Below, one piece after another: positions 39,701 through 51,700 of a stretch of 64,000 nt of DNA. Origin of the DNA: Charina bottae (taxonomy: Eukaryota; Chordata; Lepidosauria; Squamata; Charinaidae); contig JALMGJ010000003.1 of the NCBI GenBank assembly GCA_023362775.1, positions 54,847,416 to 54,911,415 of the forward strand. Reading direction: 5' to 3'. Each line of letters begins with the position of its first letter. Within the stretch, counting starts at the first letter, position 1. Under the pieces are notes generated by a model, which was given only the letters and a program-made list of their open reading frames with translations, made no database searches and was not told the origin of the DNA. Both the position numbers and the translations under genes were made by a program.

Positions 39701-42700
39701 GAATAGTTCTTTTTCTTCTGGTTTTTTTTATAGTATTTTAGGGTTGATTTTTTGGGGTGCTGCCCACAGTCATTACAGAGTTGGGCAGCCTTATAAATTT
39801 AATAAAATAAAATGAATACACAAAAAAATATCTAGCTTCTTTGCATTTTAGCTTTACTATAATTCTAAATATATTGAATGAGCAGAAGAGGAGTAGCTGA
39901 GACGAAAGGAGGTAGAATGTATAAAACATTAAGAGCTTTATCTATCTCAGTTACCGCATTAACTGTGAAAATGCATAATAACCAACTAATGTTCTGTCCA
40001 TGTTTTTGACCACTTCAAAAATGTCTATTCAGGCCATGTTCTTGGTATACTGTGCTCTTGAGAAGGAACCTGTGCCAATGTCCTTACCTCCAGCGTTGGT
40101 GCCACCTTCTAAAAGAAAAAGTATCAGCATTCCAGGTGTTGGGCAGTCAGTGCCACCTTCAACACCCAGCAAAGAGTGTCATCAGTCCATGCTACCTGCC
40201 GGCCTATTACCATCCACACCATCAGTAACACAGGTACCTTTGGCAAAGAGCAGTGTTTTGATCTGTTATGTTCATGAAGTGTAGTTGAAACATAACTTAA
40301 TTATTGCTTTACTTTGTAGTGGGTTGTATCACCTGCAGACAGTATAAAATACCATGAAATCTTCTTGAAAACAGACAAGGACATGGATGGCTTTGTCTCT
40401 GGTGTGGAAGCTAGAGAATTATTCTTGAAAACTGGTTTGCCTTCAGCTCTACTTGCACACATCTGGTAAGAGTTTTCACAGCATTTCTTGGAAAGAATAA
40501 AAAAATCCAATTTCCTTAAAACTGATGGAAAATAACAGTAGTTATTCTAAGTGTAGAATTTATCTTTGCAGATAAGAGTAGAATTTATCTTTGTCTTTGT
40601 ACACGCTTGCATTCAATTGTACACTCTAACTTGAGTTACATTTTTAAGAGCTGAAATAACTTTTGATGCTCTTTCTAAAGTGCATCCTATATTATGATAT
40701 GAAGTACATGTTTAATGACACTGTTCTTGGTGGCAGTATGAAGATTTTGTCACTCTAAACAGAAAAAAATTTAAAAAACCCATTAAGATGAAAGACCTAG
40801 TACAGATTAAATTTGGAGCAGAGTGTCATAGAACTCAATAATAAAATAAGTTGCCTGCTTCAAAATGCACACTACAGATACTTGGCTTAGTTGTATTAGA
40901 TTGCTCTACCTTTCCTTTTTCCTTTGAATAATACATTCTCAAGACATTGGCTGGTTCACAGTCATTCTAATATATAATGCCATTTATTAATTAGAGGCTT
41001 GGTATGATGTGTGAACTCAGCCATTGTGAACAAATGGAATGCGACATGCATGGCTAGGTTTCAGAAGTAAATAGCTTTGTAGTGACAGCCTTTTAGTACA
41101 ACCTCTAATCTGTTTCTTAGACCATTTCAGAGTTTTAATTCTTTCTGAAATGTTATTTCAGTTGGCGCACTGTCCTTTTAAAATAAGATGGAGTTCTTAA
41201 GTTGTCTCTTAAATATGATACATTTTAAGCTAGTATAAAATGAAAATAATATTACGCTTAGACTTTACAACTTAATATTACCTAGATGTATAGGAATACA
41301 AAGGGGTGCGATGGCTCAGTGGTTAAGATGCCAGGCTTGTCGATCGGAAGGTTGGCGGTTCGAGACCCTAGCCCCGCGTGACGGAGTGAGCTCCCGCACC
41401 AGCCCCAGCTCTTGCCAACCTAGCAATTCGAAAGCATGCAAATGCAAGTAAATAAATAGGTACCACTTCGGGGGGATGGTAACAGCGTTCCGCGCGCGTC
41501 ATGCCAGCCACACGACCGCGGAAGCGTCTTCGGACAGCACTGGCTCTTCGGCTAACAAACGGAGATGAGCACCGCCCCCTAGAGTCGGACACGACTGTGC
41601 AGGGGAACCTTTACCTTTACCTTTACCTTATAGGTATAAAAAAGGTAAAGGTTCCCCCTTGCACATTTGTGCAGTCGTGTCCAACTCTAGGGGCTGGTGC
41701 TCATCTCCGTTTGTTAGCCGAAGAGCCAGCGTTGTCCGAAGACGCTTCCACGGTCATGTGGCCGGCATGACGCACACGGAACGCTGTTACCTACCCACCG
41801 AAGTGGTACCTATTTATCTACTTGCATTTGCATGCTTTCGAATTGCTAGGTTGGCAAGAGCTGGGGCGAGTGCGGGAGCTCACTCCGTCACGCGGGGCTA
41901 GGGTCTCGAACCTCCAAACTTGCGATCTTCCGATCAACAAGCCTGTAAACCTTATAGGTATACAACTCCCATAATTTCTAACTAGTGTAGCTGATAGCTG
42001 GGTTGAAGAAAGATGACATCTTTCCTTGTAAGAATTGCACTGCTGGATAAGACCAAGATCTGTCTAATCCTAGATTCTTTTTTCTTACAGAGAATAGCCA
42101 GTTATTTTGAAAATTTTCCAACTAGGCAGGAAGGTGATTACTGTCCACATATGTTGGCCCACCCATACCATCTGCTGCTGCTGTTCCATGCAGTATTGTG
42201 TGAACTATTGTATATCTGTAAAACTTCTTAAAGGATCCATAGTGACATAGCGTTACATAATTGTTTTAACCATTGAATATAGGTAATATTTAATTAAGCT
42301 AGACAGTATGTTCATGCTATGAAGAATTTATTTAAATATTTTCTTTCTCTGTTGGGTTTTACAGGGCTCTTTGTGACACACAGGATTGTGGGAAACTTTC
42401 CAAGGAACAATTTGCTTTGGCCTTCCATTTAATCAATCAGAAGCTGACAAAGGGCATTGATCCTCCTCAGGTGCTAACTACAGACATGATTCCTCCATCA
42501 GAGAGAACCAGTTTACAAAATGTGAGGTTTGGGACATTTCATAAAACGTTATAAAGATTGGGACTCAGAAGGATGAAATTAAAAGTACTGTATGTTTGAA
42601 CTTGTATCTCAGATAATAATAGACAGTGGTATATAAACTGATTAACAAGAACACATGAACTCTTCTCATTTTATTGATAAACCTTCCTTCATCTCACTAG

Positions 42701-45700
42701 CCAACCAAGCAGATACAGGTAGTTTGTTTAAAATAAAATGAAAATTTGGAGACATTATTAGAAAATGGATCTTCATTGACTTTTGCAAGCTTAAAATTGC
42801 TTGATTGGGTGCTGTTACATCTTCCTGTTCATACTTTAGAGCTGATAACAATTCAGTTCAAAGACCAGGTGGATTAAGTGTTAATAAATTATTAGTGTCA
42901 ATTCCATGTGCAGTAAAGCCTGCATGCAGAATTGTTCCCAACATCACAATCAGTGGAAAAGGCAAGTAAGAACTTCTGCATATTATGCAAGAAGCCTCTA
43001 AGCATAAATTTCTGGCCTCCTTCATACTCTTAAATATTCATATTGAAGAAACACCATGATTCCTAAGCTGTTTGATTTAACAAGGACATACTGAAATAAT
43101 TTCATTAAAAGCAGGATAAATTTCTATGTTGTGTGCTTTGGTGGCATTGTTTCTTTTTAAATAATATATGCCCAATAAAAAAACAAAATGTAACAGGTTA
43201 AAGTTTTTCTTCTTTGATATTGAGCTTCTTCTTGGTTGTGCTAAGCCATATTACCCAAAATAAACTGAACTCCTTGCAAGAAATTACACTCAAGAGTTCT
43301 TCATTTTGTTTGACTTCTATAATACCAGATTCATTTTTGCTTTATTTTGAAAAAAATTGCTTTTATTTCTTGCTTTACTAATCTTTTTATATGTTTGCTT
43401 TCCTCCTATGTCTTCCCTAGTTTGGACTATATTTTCCATTCTGCACCATTCTGCTTTGCATCTTTATTATACTGTCAGTTTCTTAAATCTGCCATCGCAA
43501 GGTTAGAGATTCTTCACTTTTCCAATATTGACTGTTTAGTAATGAGCATCTTTTTCACGTCACATTTTCTTTTTAAACAGCAGAATGCTGCTTAAATTTC
43601 TGAAAGAGCTGTGCTATTCTCATATCACTGTTCTCACTCTGGGATGTTGCATGTATTTCAAAAATTTACAGAATATTGTGCTGCGTACTTGATCTTGACA
43701 TCTGCTGACAATAATACCGTATTATATAAACCTTTATATTTCTTTCACAGTTATTTGGGGTTAAGTATATGCATAAGATGCATTTGCTCCTCAGTTGAAT
43801 ATTTAATTTTTATTATCAAACAATGAATAAATGGTGAAGTGTTAACACAGAAGTGTAATAGAACCTAAATGAGAGCATACTGATCCTTAAACTATAATAA
43901 GGCTGTAATTGTACTGTTGATAGTTGCAGAAAGGTTATAAACCTGATCAAAACTGAGAAATATGATTAAAAAAATTAATAACTGTGCAACTTTAAAAAGG
44001 TGATTCTGCAAATATATGTCTTTCTGCATTGTAAATTAGGCTTTATCCCTTTCCTTCACTACTCACATCTTCATACAGGGAGATAAATAGCACATATCCT
44101 TGTGTCTTTGGTGTAATAAATTGTATATATTAACAAATGCAACTATGCAATTTACTGTTGCAAGTATGAGCCACACAAAAATTCTCAATTGAGAGAAAAC
44201 AATTATCAAGGAGAACTCATTGCCAATAAATGAATCAATATGGGTATTATGGAAAACTCTGGAAACACACAGGTTTGTACATACAGTATGTAGCAGAATA
44301 GGCTAGTCTGTTTGATTGCTGTATTATATAGAGTTTCAGCATCTCAAAAACTGATGAAATCAAAGGAAACCCGACTTAGCCTCTGAAGCTCGTCTTCTAT
44401 TTGGAGCTTATCGAAAAGTAGGCTTTACATTTGAATCTTATAAAAAATTAGGCTATACATTTTCCTTAATCTTGAATTAGAAACCACTTGATTTTTTTCC
44501 CACCAAGACAAATTAGACTACCTGTTCTGTGAGCAAGTAGGATGAAGCCATATTTTCTTGTTTATCTTTCAGAATATACCACGGCAAAGTCCTGTAGCAG
44601 ATTTTTCTGCAATCAAAGAGTTAGATACTTTAAGCAATGAAATAATTGACCTGCAAAAGTAAGTAAATAGAATTCTATTTCTGTTGTTGATCTTAATGTT
44701 TTCAGGTAATAAACAACATTGTTTCTAGGATTTACGCTAAAACTGTAGTGATTTTTAACATACGTACGTACGTACGTACGTACACTCACTTACTTACTTA
44801 CTTACTTACTTACTTGGGCTGCCCCAGGGAGCATAGGCTCTGGGTGGTGTACAATTAAAACCAGTACAGGGAGGGAGGGAGGGAGGAAGGAAGGAAGGAA
44901 AGGAAGGAAAGGAAGGAAGGAGCGATAGCCAAGACAAACTACACACCAATGAGTAGAACACTGGTCTATCCCAGAGCTTGGGGAAAAAGCCAATTTTTTA
45001 AAGATTGTCTAAAAACGTGTAATGTTGATGCAGTCTAAACCTCAGGGGGTGGGGAGCGGGTTATTCCAAAGACCTGGCACCATGACAGAGAGGACATGAA
45101 GTATTCCTGCTCTGTCAGATCCTCCAAGGAGGACAGAAGCAAGGAGAGGGATGTGATCCTTCAGATAGCCAGGCCCTATGCCATGAACAGCTTTATAGGT
45201 GATAATAACTAGCAACCTTAGTTGCAATCAGAAGCGCATTGGTAACCAGTGCAGCTCATGTAGCAGAGGTGTTACATGTGCGTACTGTGATTCTCAAATG
45301 TACAACAAATGCTTTTGCACAGCAACTGTGTTGATTCATAAGCTTTGTTGTAAGCCCCTGAGCTCTGTCCTTTCCAAAAGTATTTGGATTATCTAGAACA
45401 ATTTGTGCTGCTTGGCATTATATTCAATTTAAGCATTTGTTATGTGGATTATTTGATCCAGATGCTATTGCTACTTCTGAAGTTCCAAATCCATTAGAGG
45501 GATTAAATGCAGCTCCTGGCTCCTAAACCAGTAACCCTGTTTTATAGAAAGTTGAAGGAAGTTGATGAAATTGATATTACTTATTTATGTGTCCTTTGAA
45601 ATAATGAATGGGAATATCCTATCCTGATAAACAAATGGAACATTGAAGTATACAAAATGAAATTAGTTTCCTGTAATTTTAGAATGAGGTTTAGGCAGTA

Positions 45701-48700
45701 ACAACTAAAAAAATGCTTTGTGTATATTTGATGCCTCAGACTCTTCAAAAAAGTTTGGTTAAAATTACCCTGCTCTTGGAGATATCTCTTAGGAGTTAGA
45801 GGATTAACCCATATGGTTTGGTCTTGCCCTATTGGTGCATTTTGGGCTGGCAGCAACAGAATTGTTAATATGACTGTGGATCATTTGTTGTATATTAAAG
45901 ATATACATGTTCTTCTTAGCTGTGTCCCCCATATTTGGAATCTATCCAGCAATGTTGATTTTTCTGGCATGAGCATTGGCTACATGAATTATTATACAAC
46001 ATCAGAAGGAGAAATCTATACAGTATCTGATTTGCAACACTGGACTGTTGAATGGTGTGTGTGGCATGTGAATTTGTCTTTTTTTTTCCCTCAGAAAATG
46101 GGGGTAAAGAGAAAGACTTTTGAACAATATATGAAATTATTCTGTTTTATTTCCAGGCCCTTTTCTCCCTTTTGATTGCTTTGAGATTTTTATTTTTGTT
46201 GTTTTTTGTGAATTAGTAGAGCATATTCATTGAAAAAATTGTTCACAAGATTTTGGGATACTGTGCTGGATTTAAAAGGACCGCTAAATCTGGCTTTTCC
46301 AGTAGGCATTAGGGGCAGAAATGTTATGGACTGTTCCCTCATATGATTTAGTGCAGTGCTTTCCAAACTCCCGCCATTGGCGACACGGCGGCGGCGGCGT
46401 GCATGATGGCGCACGGGGTGGCGGCGTGTGCGGCAGCGGCCTCGTGTTTTCCGCTAAAACCCGGAAGCGCTGATGGCACACTGCTGCCATCGCCGCTGCC
46501 ACACGCACCACCGTAGGGGCGGCGGCAACGTGCCATCACCACTTCCGAGTTTTGTCGCGACACACTAAAGTGTCGCGACACACAGTTTGGAAAGCTATGA
46601 TTTAGCGTTTGCTGGAAATTGAGTTACTTTATCACTAAAGTGACCATTTGCCTCCAGCATGCTCCTATAAATTTGCTGCCCAATATAGGTGCCTGCTTAC
46701 TTCTATTTAGCTGAGCAGCTGGGACCTTCATGCCTTGGATGACCCTGTTGGGAGTATATACTCTGGTGCTCACTCCCAGCATCCTTTGCTCATCCCTTCT
46801 ACGAATACACCCACCACCACAATGAGGCAGCATAGCAGAGCTTGGAGAGGATTCCATGTAATACTAAACCAAAATGTATTTTTACCATGATTTGTTGGTT
46901 TTGCATCTGACTTCAGCCAGTTCTTAGAGTGTTTTACTACCACTTCTTCTGATGATACACAGATGTTTTCCTAAACACCTTGGTGACAGTAACTATGTTT
47001 TTTAAAATTTGGATTATGGATTTTTTAATGAGGTGTGTGTTTGATTTTGTGTATATTATTTTGTGCTGGGGAGGTACTGTGGAGGAGAGAGAGAGAGATT
47101 GTGGGAGGATATTATTTTGCCCATTTTATTGACTGGTTTGAAATCCCGTCCCCCCCAAAGTATTGCTCACAGAATCTTTCAGGGACAATTTTTTTTTTTA
47201 CATTTGGATATATTTTGCTTGTATATTTTTTATGAGAATTATTATTTCCCCTTCTGTGGGTAATGTATAGTTTTGTTGCACGTTGGTTAGAAGTCAGAGT
47301 TCTGCCTTGTGCTTGTGGAACAGGAATAGGTAGAGAAAAGAAAAAAATAGTTTAGCTTGAAATGTAGGATTTATTTTAAAAATTGGTACAGATACAGAAG
47401 GACAATAAACCTAAATGCTAGGTTTAAGCCAAATGTTAGTAAATATTTAAAGCATGCTGAGAATTTTGATCTGGAATATTTGTTTTATTGTCATCAGTGA
47501 TATTAATTTTTATATTTATTGTTCTTTTAAACCGTCTTACAAAGATTTCTCCTTCAAAAGGTGATATAAAATATTTATTTAAATAATCTACCTTCAAACA
47601 TTGGTCACAAATTGAGATTTGTTACCAGACAATAAAAAAGTAGTTTGATGCTTCAGTTAACAAAAACAAACTGACTTAGTGTCATCTCAAAACCAGACAA
47701 TTATTGTATGCCAAATAAACTCTTTCAGTACACTTATATCTGTAGTTCTAAACAATAGGAAGAAAAATTCTAATATTAGGAAGACATCTCAATTTGAGAA
47801 ATAAATAAAACTTCTGTCTTACATGGAGAATAAAAGAAGACTCTTATGTATTTGTAGTCTTGGCTTTCAGATAATTCAACTGTTTGCTGATAAAACACTT
47901 TATTCTTTCTTATATTCTGCCCTTGAAGACAAATTACTATAATAATCAATATTATATAGTATGGTAGTGGTTCCCAAATAGGGGGAGAGAATTTGAAGAG
48001 GCAGGTATCCCATATATGAGATTGTTCTTATTGTTTTGGTAGTAAAATAAAAAGACCAGATCCTTTAAAAGAAAAACATAACATGTATTACAGCTTACAA
48101 AAACAAATTATTTTTATTCATGCACTGCCTAATGAATTATCTTCCTTGGACTAGCATGTTTATGTATTTGATTTTGGTAATGTGTGATTTATTTCAATTT
48201 CTTCTGCTTTAGATAATTATGAGCCTTCAGTCTCCTGCTCATTTTGTGAACATAGTCTTTTGAGAAACAACTGATCAGTATCAAGTGCAAGAAAGTTCTA
48301 AATTATGTAGAATATTTTGACCAAGGAATCTTATCACCCATGGATCCAATGATAATCTGAACTAGCCATAAGGAATAATGAAATGTATAAATATTTATTT
48401 AGAAGAGACTGAGGAATAAGAAAGAAAATTAAAATTATATTACCTTTCTAGGTTGGCTGTTTCCCTTTTTAAAATTAGAACCAATTAATTCCCTGGAATT
48501 TATGTTCAAGGGTGCTGCTTAAGGGGTAGGAAATAAAATCAAAACAACAATATAAGGAAGAAGGGTTGTTTAAAATCATCAAATAATTATTCTTCATTTG
48601 AATAAATTAAAGCAAGTGTTCTCTAACTTTGGGGTTCCCCCCAAATAAGTGGCTTTTTATTGAATGAAGCTGAAATGAAGTACAGATTGTGCTACTGTTT

Positions 48701-51700
48701 CATATATCACTAGAGTATTACTGTATTTAGACAACTAACTGAGAGAGAATAGAAGCAAGGCTGTAGCAGCGCATTCCCATAGCATTGCTCTCCTAGGTCC
48801 CTGCACATCTCCTCTGGAGAGTCTGAGTCCAAATGTCATGACTCTTGTTGTAGATGTGCTCCCCATTGAGAAGCTGAAGAACATGAAGCAGAAATTATTT
48901 CATTCAATTCCATTCCATTTCCTAAGATTTATTTAAAGTCTAGGTCCTGTTGACTGTACTTCTATTCATCCTAGGTATTCCACAGTTTTGTAACTACTTT
49001 AGAAGTAATTACTGTTGAGGTTTCCTTGCTGAAGGGAAATGCTGAACACAGGTAGTCATTGGGTATCTTCTGTGCAGAAAAGTGGAATATGACTGACTGA
49101 TTTACACTGTCTCTTTTTGTTTCATTCTGTAGCACACCAATGTTGGATAAAATTAAGGTGCTCTCTTTCTTTAAAGACTTGGTAAAAGTCTGCATTACTT
49201 GTGTATGTGGTCTTGTGTCCTGTTTGACTGTCTGACTTATTAGAATAATGTATTCTCCTTGGCTACCTCTTACATGGAGGCTGCCACCAGTGGTATATGA
49301 CAGTACCTTGTCATAAAGGGCCAGTTCTTGAACTCATGCCAGAATTCATTGGAATCAGTCTCAGTAGCAGGCCAGGCCTTCGGATGCCAGTAGTTTAGCA
49401 GTGAGTTTGGTGATGCATGCTGGCATTGAAAATCTCCCATCTGATGGACCTAGATCTTGGGTGATCCATGGCTCATTTTGAGGTAGGAAGAGTAGAGTAG
49501 CAAGAAGGGGTCAAGTGAGAGAATGAGAATGACATTTGTGAATCAGGAGAAAAAACATGAACAGTTGTTAGTCATATGGAAGAAAAATGCTATCTGGATG
49601 ATAATGGGATATGTCTACAGGAACAGCTTTCACATTATACATCCCCCCTCCCACATCTCACCATCCGTGTAAAAGGCTACAATTTGGATTTTCATTCCAA
49701 AAATATTTTTGACTTCAGGATGTGCCTGTTGAACCCTGTATCCAGTATTCCCTCCCATCTCCCACCTCCACAAAGGTATTATGTGAAGAAATACCAAAAG
49801 GTACTCCCCCCCCCAATTCCTCTATGTGGCATGCTGTGAAATACACAGCTCTTTAATTAGAGGAAGAACATGATGGAGAATTTTGAATCAGAGGTTCAAC
49901 AAAGTAGGCTTGTTTATCCTGTCTTAAGCGAGATAAAAATAATCCTGAATCACTGTCAACCCTAATTTTGTATTATTCTTGAAATTTCCTCTTTAATAGT
50001 GTTTATGATATGACTGACTAAAGAATCTGCTATTATTTTTATTATTTATACATTACTTCCCCCTTTTTTGCCTTGACTCCTGACAATGACATGGACACGT
50101 TCATGTAGCTTTCTAGGCAATATCTTAGGAAGCGGTTTCCCTTCTTTCTAGGGGGAAGAGAGAGTGATTGGCCCAATGTCCCCTGGTTGGCTTCCATGCC
50201 TAAGGCAGGAATAGAACTCAGGTTTCCTCACTCCTAGTCCACTGCCTTAACCACTAGGCCAAACTGGCTTTAGTATTGTACATTAACTCTGATTTTAAAG
50301 TCCTGTCAGATTGGAGTGACATATCAGCCCCAGCAAATAAATTTGGTTAGCAAGTTATTAATGTGTGATTAAAAACTCTGTAAGGTAAGTTAAAACCAGG
50401 ATTTCAAGTTGCTGTATTCACTACGGTACGTCAGTAACAAAGCACCTTCAAGCACAAAGTTTATCGCCCTCAGAAGTCAACTTAAAATTAAAATATTTTT
50501 TAAAATACTGCTTTCCTTTTTGGTTGTTAATGGTAAGTTGGCATTTTTTACTTTGAAGCAGATTTGTCTATGTGTTTCTAAAATCTTGTGAATGCATTCA
50601 GTGTTCATTATTAATCTTTCTTCAACAAAAGCAAAAAAATGTTTCTGTTGATTTTGCAGATTGAATAGCACTATAAAAGCATTATTATAGTGGAATTCAA
50701 TAATAGGAAGTGGTTTATGTGTCATTTCCTGCTATTCCACTATCTAGATATAGACTAGGTTCACATATTGCTCAAAGTCACAACATGGCTTGTTAGTTTT
50801 GGCTTATCGTGATGTATACCCCACCACACACATATTGTGGCTTAGTGTTATGGGTAACTGCAACTCCTGATATAGAAGGGTTTAGCTTTAATAGTATTGG
50901 TTTTAGTATAATTCTTCAGCAACATGGAAAATAATGCTAGCAGATGTAGAATAAGACATTCAGAGTGCATGATCAGGGGATCAATAAGGTAATACTAGAA
51001 GTAGCCTTTGTGTTAATGTGTGTTTGATAAATGTAATGTCTAAACGGATGCATGAATAATCTAGCTGAATCCAAAGGTGCTCTTTAGTTGGGAGACATCT
51101 TTGCCTCCTGGAAAAGGATACGGTAAACTCAAGCGAGGACATGTTCTCCTGTTTGCTTTACTGTTAATGAATGAAAACAAGCCGCTGTAGAATTGACGTA
51201 CTATAGCAGTATGAATGCTTCTGTGAGTGAATGAATGAACGAACGAACGAATGAACCAAGAGGATTGTGAAATTGAACTGGTTCTATTTGTGGTTTTTCA
51301 GATTCATTCCATGATTGAAAGCTACTGCTTCCTAATGCATGGAAAAAATGTACACATCTTGCTTATCTTTAAGATTTCATGCTTCAAGTAACATAATCCT
51401 TAGTATTTTTATAAAGAAAAGAAGTGATAGCATGCAGGTTTCTCTATTGCATACAATATATACAATTCTAGTTCCAGAAGGGTTAAGTACATGGGAGCTG
51501 ATGCAGTCCCTCCCTCTTTTTACCAGACAGTTGTTCCATAGCAACAGTGAGATCACTGAAGACAGTATTTCATTGATTTTTTTCCCCCTTTCCCCTTTGC
51601 TTTCTCTTTTAGCTGTTATTTCCACCTACCCATGTCTGGGAGGGTAGACATCTTTTATATTTTAATAGTTGGCCTGCGCAGAACATTATTTTTGGCTTTT

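Larger units (their letters stand above)
34920..39835 (+). mobile_element. CR1 LINE broken by two later insertions
   Basis: Plus-strand CR1 pieces: 34935-35046 ([16 protein letters not shown]), 38607-38729 (NKTEWLW), and 39171-39835 ([23 protein letters not shown], then the 'ggtgctgcccacag' tail). In order they make one 3'-terminal CR1 reverse transcriptase segment. Stops are present. Confidence 0.8.
34369..40032 (+). other. EPS15 intron 8 with nested retroelements
   Basis: Contains a T run (34460-34479), then a CR1 element (34920-39835) interrupted by a 3.55-kb non-LTR retrotransposon and a solo LTR. Sequence 34480-34919 and 39836-40032 shows nothing recognised. Confidence 0.85.
40466..42364 (+). 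other. EPS15 intron 10
   Basis: Apart from the SINE pair at 41303-41952, nothing recognised in 40466-41288 and 41967-42364. Confidence 0.7.

Noticed and set aside
40120..40130. Internal donor AAAAA|GTATCA in exon 9 giving a short EH2-EH3 linker
   Set aside because: Joining there to exon 10 shifts the reading frame; only the donor at 40234 keeps it.
41303..41380. tRNA gene suggested by A and B boxes
   Set aside because: The boxes belong to SINE heads followed by SINE body and tail; no cloverleaf acceptor end seen. The same applies at 6560, 24741, 32470 and 50085.
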